DNA of 56,360 bases, taken from NCBI RefSeq assembly GCF_000591415.1, contig NZ_JEMF01000081.1, forward strand, positions 1-56,360, read 5' to 3'. Shown here piece by piece: positions 34,884 to 43,994 of the stretch. Every line of letters begins with the position of its first letter. Within the stretch, counting starts at the first letter, position 1. Made by a program: the position numbers and the translations under genes. This DNA is from Cobetia crustatorum. Its GTDB lineage: Bacteria; Pseudomonadota; Gammaproteobacteria; Pseudomonadales; Halomonadaceae. The notes beneath the pieces were generated by a model. The model saw only the letters and a program-made list of their open reading frames with translations, was not told the DNA's origin and did no database searches.

Positions 34884-36844
34884 ACTTGAGGCGCCTGTGA
34901 AGATGTCTGATCAACATCATCCCTCCGGGCCTGATTACGCGATGCAAGGTCTGGCGTCAGTAGCCATAACTCAAAGACGGCACCGCCCAATGACAACGGC
35001 GATGATGCGGCATCGTCGGCCAGTCGCAGAGCCCCACCGAGATCTCGCGCCATGCCGTAGCTTAGAAACAGTCCCATGCCCATACCTTCACCGATGCCAC
35101 GTGTCGTGATGAAAGGATCAAACAGCGTGGCACGCAACTGCGGATCAATACCGGGGCCATTGTCTTCGATACGCAGGCAACCGCCTGCCTGCCCCTCAAG
35201 GCAGGTAACATGCGGCCATGCCTGCCAGCGCAGGCGTAACCGGGGTGCTTCGCCCGTCGCACCCTCTGCCTGTTGACCATCCAGTGCATCCAGCGCATTG
35301 CGGATAAGATTGGTCAGTAGTTGTTCAAGACGTACCTGCTCACCGATCACCTCGAGCGTATCGATGAGCCCCTCACGCTCGACCGTGATACCGAGCCGCG
35401 ATAGCCGCTCTTCGAGTAGCTCCAGCACGAAGTCCACACGCGGCGTCAGCGCCAGCGGCGCGGGAGGCTGCTGACTAGCCGGACGCACGAACACGCGCAA
35501 CTGACGAATCATGTCACCCAGCCGCTCGGCCAGCTCGCCAATGCGTGTGAAGTTACTGCCTGCCATCACGGCAGTACGGGAGGCTTTCTCTGGCCGGGCA
35601 GCACCACGCGCCAGCAGTTTGCTACCGCTGGCCGCATAGGTGCGAATGCCCACCAGGGGCTGATTGAGCTCATGGGCGATACCGGCGGCCATCGTGCCGA
35701 GTGCCGCCAGCTTGCCAGTTTGCACTAGCTCATCGCGCGTGGCTTCCAACTCACGGGAGCGCTCGGCGACCCGCACTTCGAGTCGCTCATTGATCTCTCG
35801 CATGACGCTGGCTTCGCGCCGAATCAGGCGTAAACGAGCCTGACGCTCACGCATCCAGAGCGCCAGCAGGCCAAGGCTAAATAAAGCAGCAAGACCCACG
35901 AGGACGGCATTGCGCGCCTGTGCGTAAAGCGGGCGCATTGGCATCAAAAAATGCAGCTGCCACTTAAGCGGCCCACTGGCCAGTGACTCATCCAGGTAAC
36001 GTTGCCCGACGGCAGCCGAGGACAGAAACACAGCATCGCCGGCCCCGAGCACCAGACTGCCGTCCTCCAGAGAGCGTGCCAGCGGGGAAAGTGGCGCGCC
36101 ACGGAACTGCTGCTGAGCGCGGATATTGGTCATCGCAACGGGCGTCAGCGCGGCAAGCGCACGATATTTCCAACTACGCCGAGCGGCCAACAGCACAATG
36201 CGATTGGCATCGGCGAGCAGCACCGTCTCGCCTGCCTGCCGCCAGGTGTCTTCAAGCGCCTCCAGCGAGACCTTGACCACCAACACACCTAGTGGCTGAT
36301 CATCCGGCCCCATTACTGGTGCAGAAACAAAGTAGCCGGGCCGACCGGTGGTATTGCCCACCGCGAAAAACTCTCCGCGCCCACCAGCAATGGCATCAAT
36401 GAAGTAGGGCCGATAGGCATAGCGATGGCCGACAAAGCTCCCTTCTTCATCGAAGTTACTCGCTGCGAGCGTCAGTCCCTGACTATCGGTCAAGAAGATG
36501 GCGGCGGCACCGGACTCCTGCGCGACACGCTGAAGATGCCAATCCAGACTATTGCGGTTGCGACTGTCATCTGATGCTTGAGGGGTAGAAGCAGTCTCGT
36601 CGAAAGCGGCACGCACGCGCGGCTGCCGTGCCAAAAGGCCCGGCAGCCACTGAAAGCGCGATAATTCCGCATTGAGAGTGCTGGCATAGAAGTGCAACCG
36701 CGTGGCAGCGTGCTGACGGGCATCCCGCTCACCGCGCGAAAACTCCCAATGCCAGAGGGCAAACAGCGCCATGAGCCCCGCTAGCAGACTGGCGGTCAGC
36801 GCCAGCCACACCAAGCGGCGGCGACGCAATGCACTTAGTCGCAT
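34880..36844 (-). CDS. dctB: DctB-like sensor histidine kinase
   Basis: 654 residues from the ATG at 36844 (a GTG at 36853 is an alternative; neither has a strong ribosome site). Helix (about 10-33), periplasmic double-PAS/Cache-like sensor (about 40-300), second helix (about 312-331), coiled coil, HisKA with GTMAAGIAHELNQPLVGIR (the phospho-His is in AHELNQP), HATPase_c with LLTNLIRNALDAL and GMGMGLFLSYGMARDLGG. This matches DctB, which senses C4-dicarboxylates such as succinate and fumarate. No dctPQM or dctA gene is adjacent. Confidence 0.88.
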   Translation of the reverse strand: MRLSALRRRRLVWLALTASLLAGLMALFALWHWEFSRGERDARQHAATRLHFYASTLNAELSRFQWLPGLLARQPRVRAAFDETASTPQASDDSRNRNSLDWHLQRVAQESGAAAIFLTDSQGLTLAASNFDEEGSFVGHRYAYRPYFIDAIAGGRGEFFAVGNTTGRPGYFVSAPVMGPDDQPLGVLVVKVSLEALEDTWRQAGETVLLADANRIVLLAARRSWKYRALAALTPVAMTNIRAQQQFRGAPLSPLARSLEDGSLVLGAGDAVFLSSAAVGQRYLDESLASGPLKWQLHFLMPMRPLYAQARNAVLVGLAALFSLGLLALWMRERQARLRLIRREASVMREINERLEVRVAERSRELEATRDELVQTGKLAALGTMAAGIAHELNQPLVGIRTYAASGSKLLARGAARPEKASRTAVMAGSNFTRIGELAERLGDMIRQLRVFVRPASQQPPAPLALTPRVDFVLELLEERLSRLGITVEREGLIDTLEVIGEQVRLEQLLTNLIRNALDALDGQQAEGATGEAPRLRLRWQAWPHVTCLEGQAGGCLRIEDNGPGIDPQLRATLFDPFITTRGIGEGMGMGLFLSYGMARDLGGALRLADDAASSPLSLGGAVFELWLLTPDLASRNQARRDDVDQTSSQAPQV

Positions 36845-36884
36845 GTGCTGCACTGCCTATCGCACCGAATCATCATGCTTCTCG

Positions 36885-37301
36885 TCACGGGACGCCAATC
36901 ACCGGTACGGTGCGGGCGTTGAGTGCTATCGCCACATCCACCAGTAGATTATCGAGACGGCCCGGCGCGATATCAGCACCATTGCTGTCACCGGTCACGC
37001 TGAGACGAATCTGGCCATTGACCTCGCTGACCCACGCCTCGAGCATCAACGGCGGACGAGCCGCAAAGCTGGCATCGAGACGTTCCAGATCAGGGTCCGC
37101 GCGGTCAATGATGAAGCCGCGTTCAGCAAGCGTCGTCAGCAATGTGACGAATACCCGCTGTGACGTCAGTGCACCGCTGTCCGGGACAATGACAGCGGTA
37201 CGTGAATCCGGCGCGTGGGTGGGCTGCGTCATGCAACCGCCCAATGCCAGCAAACCAAGGCACGCCATCAAGCGCAGGAATGTTGGAATACGGTATTTCA
37301 T
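36885..37301 (-). CDS. Small lipoprotein of unknown function
   Basis: 138 residues: signal and lipobox (LMACLGLLALGGC), then MTQPTHAP and a soluble domain with no recognised motif. It starts with an ATG overlapping the previous gene's stop as TGATG, so the two lipoproteins form a translationally coupled pair. Not recognised. The mature part has predicted beta-rich segments (IRLSVTGDSNGADI). Confidence 0.7.
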   Translation of the reverse strand: MKYRIPTFLRLMACLGLLALGGCMTQPTHAPDSRTAVIVPDSGALTSQRVFVTLLTTLAERGFIIDRADPDLERLDASFAARPPLMLEAWVSEVNGQIRLSVTGDSNGADIAPGRLDNLLVDVAIALNARTVPVIGVP

Positions 37302-37912
37302 CAGCGAACCTCCCGAGGATCACGACCCGCCAGTGCGGCATCAAGCTGGCGTGCGATCTGCCGGCAGCTATCGCTGTCATTCTGTGGGCGGGCATCAATC
37401 ACATAGCCACCTTGATTGATGACCTGTTCATCGCGGATCACCCGTACACGCTCATCCGGTGCGACCAGCGAGATACGCTCAAAGCTGATCGGGTCATCAC
37501 GGTAGACATCATTGCCGACACCCACGCCTACACCGCGGCCGGCTGCCACGCCATAGCCGACAGAGAAGCCAATACGAGAACCAAAGGGACCGCTGATGGC
37601 GCCCAGTCCTGGCTGATCTACCTTGCGCTCCCCTGTCACGACACCGAGTGTCTGCTCGCTCTCGCGCACTTTATAGCCGCGCGCTTCGACTACCTGAGTC
37701 GCTGCCTGCAGCCATTGATGAGCATCGCCTTGGCGCGGAAAGATGCATGCTTCAGGCAGGCCAGTACTTTCTTGAGCCGCTAGTGGGTCCTGCGGAGCGA
37801 ATACAGAACAGCCGCTCAGCAACAGCAAGCTGACAGCGGTCAATGCCATGCGTGGTCCTTGCCAACAAGAGCGGCGGGATAGATAGCGGAGTGCAATAAG
37901 TCGATGGGGCAT
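37301..37912 (-). CDS. Lipoprotein of unknown function, Gly-rich middle
   Basis: 203 residues from the ATG at 37912 (AGGAG eight bases upstream). The signal (MALTAVSLLLLSGC) ends in a lipobox; a variant start at that internal Met would drop the preceding 20 residues. A Gly-rich segment (SVGYGVAAGRGVGVGVG) in the middle could be a membrane-inserting glycine zipper. Two Cys (EACIF, DSCRQ) might pair. First of a coupled pair; function unknown. Confidence 0.75.
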   Translation of the reverse strand: MPHRLIALRYLSRRSCWQGPRMALTAVSLLLLSGCSVFAPQDPLAAQESTGLPEACIFPRQGDAHQWLQAATQVVEARGYKVRESEQTLGVVTGERKVDQPGLGAISGPFGSRIGFSVGYGVAAGRGVGVGVGNDVYRDDPISFERISLVAPDERVRVIRDEQVINQGGYVIDARPQNDSDSCRQIARQLDAALAGRDPREVR

Positions 37913-38266
37913 GCGGACATCTCCTATCAGCCCATAAGCACAGAGATATCTCACGATTCTTCGGCGAGACACGTCAAAGGCGCTAGACTGACACATAAGT
38001 CTTGTATGGTTCCTGCACAACTTTAGTGTCAGACACTTGGTTGGCAGGTGGTCTCATCTTAGCGCTCAGCCGAGACAGCGCCTACCTTACTAGCCCTGTG
38101 ATACCGCCTTCTTGCGCGCCAATCAACCACGAGAGAGTGACACCTCGGGGAAGAAGAATCGATCCATCAATGGCGCCCGCGTAGTACATACGCGCGGACA
38201 ACTCACGACGCGGCTGGTTCAATAAGTTACCATTATCAACGGATAGGCAATCAGGGAGATTAATTT
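37913..38266. promoter_or_regulatory. Divergent lipoprotein pair / BCCT gene region
   Basis: 354 bases with no gene seen. It should contain promoters for the lipoprotein pair and for the BCCT transporter, whose ribosome site is GGGAG at 38250. No operator was recognised. Confidence 0.45.
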
Positions 38267-40264
38267 ATGTCAGAAAACGCTGACCAACCTACGGTCGCGA
38301 AGATCAATCCGCCGGTATTCTTCGGCTCTGCCATCGTGATTCTGGCCTTTGTGCTCTTCACGGTACTGAAGCCAGAGCTTGCTAATACGGTCTTTGGTCA
38401 CGTTCAGACTTGGATCATCGATACCGTCGGCTGGTTCTACCTGCTGGCAATGGGGCTGTTCGTAATCTTTACGCTGGGTCTCGCCTTCTCACGGTATGGC
38501 GATATCAAGCTGGGACCAGATCATTCAGAGCCGGATTTCAGCTATAAATCCTGGTTCGCCATGCTGTTCTCCGCAGGCATGGGCATCGGCTTGATGTTCT
38601 ATGGCGTCGCCGAGCCAGTGATGCACTTCACCTCACCGCCTGTCGGTGATGCTGGTACTGTGGAAGCTGCTCGCGAAGCGATGAAGACCACCTTCTTCCA
38701 CTGGGGTCTACATGCTTGGGGCGTCTACGCCGTCGTCGCACTGGCACTGGCTTATTTCAGCTTCCGTCATGGGCTTCCGCTGCGTATCAGCTCTGCACTT
38801 TACCCAATCATCGGTAAGCGTATTCATGGCCCTATCGGCCATGCGGTCGACATTTTCGCCGTCTTCGGCACCATGTTTGGCGTAGCAACCTCACTTGGCC
38901 TTGGTGTGCTACAGGTCAATTCGGGGCTGCATTATCTGTTTGGTATCGAAAATGGTCTGACGACTCAGATCATTCTGATCGCCATCATTACCGGGCTTGC
39001 TACCATGTCTGTGGTAATGGGTCTGGATGGTGGCATCCGCCGCCTCTCCGAGCTTAACCTTGGCTTGGCTCTGGCACTGATGCTATTCGTGCTGTGTGTC
39101 GGCCCGACCATCTTCCTGCTGCAGTCGCTGATCCAGAACATCGGTGGCTATTTCAGTGAGGTAGTGGACAAGACCTTCAACATGTACGCCTACATCCCCG
39201 ATGACGGCCCGTCCAAATGGCTGGGTGGCTGGACACTGTTCTATTGGGGCTGGTGGATTGCATGGTCTCCGTTTGTCGGCATGTTCATCGCACGTGTCTC
39301 GCGCGGCCGCACCATCCGTGAATTCGTCTACGGCGTGCTCTTCGTGCCGATGGGCTTTACCTTCCTGTGGCTGACCTTCTTCGGCGACAGCGCGCTACAC
39401 CTGTTGATGACTGATGCTGCAGGCGGCCTGGCTGACGCGGTATCCAACGATGCTTCGGTGGCACTGTTCAAGTTCCTTGAACTCTTCCCGTTCAGCAGCG
39501 TGACCTCGTTGCTGGCGACATTGTTGGTGGTAACTTTCTTCGTTACCTCCTCTGACTCCGGCTCGCTGGTCATTGACATGCTGACCTCAAAGGAAGGCGA
39601 TGAATCTCCGGTATGGCAGCGTATTTTCTGGGCCGTTTCGGAAGGCTTCGTAGCCGTTGCCCTGCTTGCGGCCGGTGGCCTGGGTGCCCTGCAGACCGCC
39701 TCGCTGGCCTCGGCACTGCCCTTCGCCATCATTTTGATGTTCGTGGCTTATGGCCTGCTCAAGGCACTGCGGCTCGAGGGCGTCAAACAGCGTTCCATGC
39801 AGCACTTGAGCAATACACCGGGCCACACGGCTGGCGGTGCTCGCAGCTGGCAGAAGCGGGTTCAGACACTGGTTGAAACTCCGCGCCAGAAGAATGTCGA
39901 GCAGTTCGTCATTGATGTGGTGACGCCGGCACTGGCAGATGTCGCGAAGGAATTCGAGGCTCAAGGCCTGGATACGCGCATCAACGACGAAGAAGACCGC
40001 AGCTATCTGCAGGTCAGCCATGGTGATGAAATTGACTTCGTCTATGGTGTGCGAGTCCGCGAATATGCTGCTCCGGCCTTCGCGCTGCGCAACGTCAAGC
40101 GCAAGGGCACCAGCAACGTCGAGCATCAGTACCGTGCGGAAGTTTTCCTGCGTGAAGGTGGCCAGACCTACGATGTGATGGGCTATAGCAAAGACCAGAT
40201 CATCGGCGACGTGCTGGATCAGTACGAGAAGCACATGCACTTCCTGCATCTGGCTCGTAACTGA
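38267..40264 (+). CDS. betT: BCCT-family choline/betaine transporter (BetT-like)
   Basis: 665 residues, close to E. coli BetT (677). About 12 helices over residues 15-500, with the BCCT signatures MLFSAGMGIGLMFYGVAEP and WTLFYWGWWIAWSPFVGMF; the second holds the Trp-rich substrate box. A long cytoplasmic C-terminal domain (about 525-665), found in osmosensing BetT types, follows. It imports choline or glycine betaine with Na+ or H+ for osmoprotection, expected in a halophile. A terminator lies 108 bases after the stop. Substrate is inferred from length and C-terminal domain. Confidence 0.92.
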   Translation: MSENADQPTVAKINPPVFFGSAIVILAFVLFTVLKPELANTVFGHVQTWIIDTVGWFYLLAMGLFVIFTLGLAFSRYGDIKLGPDHSEPDFSYKSWFAMLFSAGMGIGLMFYGVAEPVMHFTSPPVGDAGTVEAAREAMKTTFFHWGLHAWGVYAVVALALAYFSFRHGLPLRISSALYPIIGKRIHGPIGHAVDIFAVFGTMFGVATSLGLGVLQVNSGLHYLFGIENGLTTQIILIAIITGLATMSVVMGLDGGIRRLSELNLGLALALMLFVLCVGPTIFLLQSLIQNIGGYFSEVVDKTFNMYAYIPDDGPSKWLGGWTLFYWGWWIAWSPFVGMFIARVSRGRTIREFVYGVLFVPMGFTFLWLTFFGDSALHLLMTDAAGGLADAVSNDASVALFKFLELFPFSSVTSLLATLLVVTFFVTSSDSGSLVIDMLTSKEGDESPVWQRIFWAVSEGFVAVALLAAGGLGALQTASLASALPFAIILMFVAYGLLKALRLEGVKQRSMQHLSNTPGHTAGGARSWQKRVQTLVETPRQKNVEQFVIDVVTPALADVAKEFEAQGLDTRINDEEDRSYLQVSHGDEIDFVYGVRVREYAAPAFALRNVKRKGTSNVEHQYRAEVFLREGGQTYDVMGYSKDQIIGDVLDQYEKHMHFLHLARN

Positions 40265-40650
40265 GCAAGCGATCACTGACAGTATGCCGTTCGATACCCA
40301 TGTGTTCGGCAGCACTGTGAGAAACGGTACTCTGATACAAGTATCGTGATCGACAGCCGATGCTTTGGCTGTCGCAAAGACCCCGCCTCGTGCGGGGTCT
40401 TTGCGTTTGCAGGCCTGCCATCATCACGGCGATATGGTTCACCTACCTTGAAAAGGCCAACCACATGCCGCATCTAAGTAGGAAGCGCCGTGATAGCAAT
40501 CAATAATGAGGGCAATGCAGCAAATTCGTTACCCTCCTTGCAACGGCACGCTCTACACTGGTCTCATCGACGCATCGTGGGCTCATCCCCTGCGTCGCCG
40601 GCCTACCTCACAGCGCCGGTTAATTTCATATTCCATAGGGAGAGTCATTC
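40265..40650. promoter_or_regulatory. BCCT / dps intergenic region
   Basis: 386 bases: the BCCT terminator at 40373-40405, then about 245 bases leading into dps with a ribosome site GGGAG before the ATG. No gene and no certain promoter recognised. Confidence 0.5.
40373..40405. terminator. Terminator after BCCT gene
   Basis: CGCAAAGACCCCGC-ctcgt-GCGGGGTCTTTGCG: a perfect 14-bp stem followed by TTTGC. Confidence 0.85.
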
Positions 40651-41127
40651 ATGTCCACCGATACCAATGCCATTGGCCTGCACACGTCCACCGCCACTCA
40701 GCTGGCCGAACACCTCAACATCCTGCTCGCCAATTACCAGACCTTCTACATGAACGCGCGTGGCTATCACTGGAACGTGAAGGGTAATCAATTCTTCGAG
40801 CTGCACGTGAAGTTTGAAGAAACCTACACCGACCTGCTGACCAAGGTTGACGAGGTTGCCGAGCGCATCCTGACCCTGGGCCACGAGCCGATGCACGCCT
40901 ACAGTGATTACGCACGCGTGGCGACCATCAAGGAAGACACCCATGTCAGCGACGGCACCACCTGCGTCAAGGGTCTTCTGGCAGGCTACAAGTCACTGAT
41001 CGAGCTGCAGCGTGAGATTCTCTCCGTGGCGTCTGATGCCGACGATGAAGGTACTGCCTCGCTAGTGGGCGACTACATCCGTGAGCAGGAAAAAACTGTC
41101 TGGATGCTGTCTGCCTACCTCGGCTGA
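40651..41127 (+). CDS. dps: Dps-family DNA-binding ferritin
   Basis: 158 residues, the typical Dps length. The ferroxidase-type motif appears as ARGYHWNVKGNQFFELHVKF and DEVAERILTLGHEP, residues supplied by neighbouring subunits in the dodecamer. Dps stores iron, uses peroxide to oxidise it and protects DNA under stress. The N-terminal tail is short and not Lys-rich, so strong DNA binding is less certain. A hairpin follows at 41243-41287. Confidence 0.95.
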   Translation: MSTDTNAIGLHTSTATQLAEHLNILLANYQTFYMNARGYHWNVKGNQFFELHVKFEETYTDLLTKVDEVAERILTLGHEPMHAYSDYARVATIKEDTHVSDGTTCVKGLLAGYKSLIELQREILSVASDADDEGTASLVGDYIREQEKTVWMLSAYLG

Positions 41128-41242
41128 TATTGTTTGGCCAGGATCGCCTCGGCTGTGCAGCGCTGATATTCGACTCTGACATTCAGTCAGGATATCTGAC
41201 GCGACATAGCTAAGCTCCACCGCCAAGCATCGTCTGAGCAAG

Positions 41243-41287
41243 CGCCGCCTTCTTCCCCCGTATTCTCGCGGATGGTAGAAGGCGGCG
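41243..41287. terminator. Stem-loop downstream of dps
   Basis: CGCCGCCTTCT and AGAAGGCGGCG pair across 23 bases, 115 bases after the dps stop and 78 before the next gene. The long loop and weak T-run make it an imperfect terminator candidate. Confidence 0.5.
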
Positions 41288-41365
41288 TTGTAGTTATGAC
41301 GCAGAAAGTAGAGGGATGACCTGTATCCAGAGCGGATCATCTGGTCGATATTCAAGGAGGAATGC

Positions 41366-42478
41366 ATGTCATTGCCACTGACACGTCTGTTACGCAAGCT
41401 GCTGCATGTGGCTGCCAAACCCATCCGTCACTCACAAGGAAAAGACGGCTGCGTCATTCATGCCTACCGTGGCTATGGCTCTCGCAGTGAAGCTTTTCTG
41501 ATGGGCCGTATCTTCCAGCAGCCCGGTTCACGCAGCCAACTCGCACCGGGCGCTGGCCGTGACCTGATGGATGTTGCGCGTCGCATGTTGCGCTGGGGAA
41601 AGGGCGGCGTGGAGGTAGACGTCAGTCTCGGTGATAACTGCACGACCGTGACCACTGATCGTGATGGCTACTTCAGCGTACACCTTCCTCTCACCTCCCC
41701 CCTCGTGCATGAAGGCCAGTGGCAGACGGCCCAATTGATCGCGCGCCCGCCGAAACAGGCTGCGGTGGAGGGCGAGGCACAAATCTACCTGCCTCCTGCC
41801 AGCACCAGACTGGGCGTGATCAGCGATATCGATGACACCGTGATGCATACCGGTGTCGCCAACAAGCTGAAGATGCTTTATCGCCTCTTTATCGAATCTG
41901 CCGAACGACGCATGGCTTTCCCCGGTGTCGCAGCGCTTTATCAGGCACTGCATGAAGGGCCTGATGGCCAACAGCAACGCCCCCTACTCTACGTCTCCCG
42001 CGGACCGTGGAGCATCTACGAAATGCTCGAGATCTTCTTTCAGCACAACCGAATTCCGGTAGGACCCATTCTCTTCCTGCGCGAGTGGGGACTGACGCTG
42101 CAGCGTCCATTGCCCAAACGCTCTGAAGACCACAAGCAGGCACTGATCGAGAAGATGCTCGATCTCTACGATGAGATGCAGTTTCTGCTTATCGGTGACA
42201 GCGGTCAGCATGACCCTGAAGTCTATGCCGATGTCGTACGCCGCTACCCGGGGCGTATCTGTGCCATCTATATCCGCCAGATCGGCGATTCCGACTCGCG
42301 CAAGGCCGAGCTAGCCACATTGAGCGAAGAGCTGTCAGTGCTCGGCTGCGACATGCTGCTCAGCACTGACAGTCTCGACATGGCGCGTCATGCATACGCC
42401 AATGACTACATCGATGCCGCAAGTGTCGAGATGGTACGCGCCGAGATTGAGCATCAGTACTCAGACGTTGCTGCTTGA
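41366..42478 (+). CDS. DUF2183 / App1-like phosphatidate phosphatase domain protein
   Basis: 370 residues. The central segment LGVISDIDDTVMHTGVANK carries the DxDxT motif of the HAD-like fold typical of App1/LNS2 phosphatidate phosphatases, and DSGQHDPEVYADVVRRYPGR supplies the late acidic residue. The N-terminal 130 residues look like a carbohydrate- or lipid-binding beta domain. AAGGAGGA lies seven bases before the ATG. The substrate in bacteria is not well established. It ends before the palindromic terminator at 42514. Confidence 0.88.
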   Translation: MSLPLTRLLRKLLHVAAKPIRHSQGKDGCVIHAYRGYGSRSEAFLMGRIFQQPGSRSQLAPGAGRDLMDVARRMLRWGKGGVEVDVSLGDNCTTVTTDRDGYFSVHLPLTSPLVHEGQWQTAQLIARPPKQAAVEGEAQIYLPPASTRLGVISDIDDTVMHTGVANKLKMLYRLFIESAERRMAFPGVAALYQALHEGPDGQQQRPLLYVSRGPWSIYEMLEIFFQHNRIPVGPILFLREWGLTLQRPLPKRSEDHKQALIEKMLDLYDEMQFLLIGDSGQHDPEVYADVVRRYPGRICAIYIRQIGDSDSRKAELATLSEELSVLGCDMLLSTDSLDMARHAYANDYIDAASVEMVRAEIEHQYSDVAA

Positions 42479-42513
42479 GCGATACCCGCCTAGAGAGGCA
42501 TGAGACTTATCCA

Positions 42514-42559
42514 CCAGACAGCAAAACGGAGACCCATGGGTCTCCGTTTTGCTGTCTGG
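42514..42559. terminator. 46-bp perfect palindrome, bidirectional terminator
   Basis: CCAGACAGCAAAACGGAGACCC and its exact complement meet at an AT centre. The A-run and T-run flank the GC core, so it can end both the rightward DUF2183 message and the leftward bufferin operon (doxX stop at 42579). Confidence 0.9.
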
Positions 42560-42578
42560 CGAATGACTGCTCGGCAAA

Positions 42579-43060
42579 TCAGCCCTGACGTGCACGGATC
42601 AGATGATCCAGCGATAGGCGCCCCGGCCCCTGCAATACAAGTACCAGCAAGCTGGACATCCACAGGCCATGAGTGACCCAGGCGTCTGGATAGACGAATA
42701 GCTGGATGGTCAGTGTCATGACGGCGAGTCCCAGCGCGGCAAAGCGCGACCCCAAGCCTAACCACAACATGAGCGGGAAGAAGTGCTCAGCGAACGTTGC
42801 CAGATACGCGGCCAACACCGGCGAGACCAGCGGTAACGCGTACTCATGCTCAAACAGGAAGAAGGTGCTTTCCTTGAGGGCGAAGCGTCGACCTTGGTTT
42901 GTGCCGACATGAAGAACACGGCGCCAATGACGATGCGCATCAGAATCAGCACGGCATCCATGCGCAGATTTTCCAGCCAGACAAAGACACTCAATAGCTT
43001 GCCGGCGATACCGGAGCGAGAAGAGGATATTGATGACGCGGATGATGATTCAAGGCTCAT
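42579..43060 (-). pseudogene. doxX: DoxX-family membrane protein, frameshifted (bufferin operon)
   Basis: The first frame (from the ATG at 43060, AGGAGG nine bases upstream) gives DAVLILMRIVIGAVFFMSAQ then TKV; the next frame gives FALKESTFFLFEHEYALPLV, then AEHFFPLMLWLGLGSRFAAL to the stop. Adding one base near 42886 joins them as one 160-residue DoxX protein with four helices. DoxX-like proteins are regular members of bufferin operons, where the role is unclear (proposed in quinone-linked redox). It follows bufC by 133 bases. Because other genes here have the same lesion, an undercall is likely. Confidence 0.85.
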
Positions 43061-43193
43061 GAGTGAGGCCTCCTCGAGAATGCGCTGATGCGCGGGGCGT
43101 TACCGGGAGTCACCCGCATAACAGGGCATGAGTCGTAATCGAAGACACAGTACGGCTTACGCAGGTGTGCTCTGATCATTAGTGCTCTGATCG

Positions 43194-43994
43194 TCAGTGT
43201 TCTGAATCCAGGGCGATAAACACGCCACTGCTCAACAGTGGGGCTAACAGCAAACCGAGATCTTCCTCGGGATAATGCTCCGCCAGCGTCGCAGCAGCGT
43301 CGCCCAGGGCCTCACCCGCAATAAGCTCCTCGAGCAACCGCGCACCTGCCACCGACAGCGGTAGTACTTGAACGTCGAAAGCCGGCCGCGTCACCAGAAG
43401 CGTCTGTGGCTGATTGATGTCCAGCCCTACGAGCGTGGCCTGCGGCTGTTGATGACGCTGCCATATGTCCAACACGCAATACTCGAGATGCAGCAAGCGG
43501 GCTGCCGGGTGCGAGGCAAAGCGCAACGCCATGACCTCTTCCGGCGCCAGTTGAGAGAGCTGCGTCGGTACCAATGCCCGGGCATCAGCAGCGTGATACG
43601 CCTCTCGTCGTGCGACCTCGAGCTGCGCTAGATCCACTGCATAGAAGGGCAGACGATCACGAGTCGCCCGGCCACTCTCGGCAAGTGTTGTCAGCGTCAC
43701 CTGCAAGGTGTCGGCGAGCCCGTGACCGTAATCCATCATCAGTGGTGAATCCGGCAAATGCTGGCGCGCATGGTCATGTGCCAAGGCAGCGAAAAATCGC
43801 TCACCCAGTACCTGACGCGTCACGGGATAAGCCTCTTCCAGCGCGGCGATGAGACTGGCCCAAACATTATTGCGGTATACATCGAGTCGTTGCTGATGGC
43901 CTGACTCGATACCAGGCAAATGAGTATCCGGCTCGGCCAGCGCCGCAACGAAGGCTTGCTGCCAATGAGACAGATCCTGCGCCGAAGATGTCAT
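43194..43994 (-). CDS. bufC: DUF2063 partner protein (BufC/HvfC-like)
   Basis: 266 residues. The N-terminal half has the DUF2063 pattern WQQAFVAALAEP and RLDVYRNNVWASLIAALEEA, then FFAALAHDHARQHLPDSPLM. Members of this family act with the DUF692 oxygenase, probably delivering the precursor peptide to the enzyme. Its ATG overlaps the bufB stop by four bases (ATGA), a strong sign of coupling. The C-terminal half is a beta-rich domain. Confidence 0.9.
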   Translation of the reverse strand: MTSSAQDLSHWQQAFVAALAEPDTHLPGIESGHQQRLDVYRNNVWASLIAALEEAYPVTRQVLGERFFAALAHDHARQHLPDSPLMMDYGHGLADTLQVTLTTLAESGRATRDRLPFYAVDLAQLEVARREAYHAADARALVPTQLSQLAPEEVMALRFASHPAARLLHLEYCVLDIWQRHQQPQATLVGLDINQPQTLLVTRPAFDVQVLPLSVAGARLLEELIAGEALGDAAATLAEHYPEEDLGLLLAPLLSSGVFIALDSEH

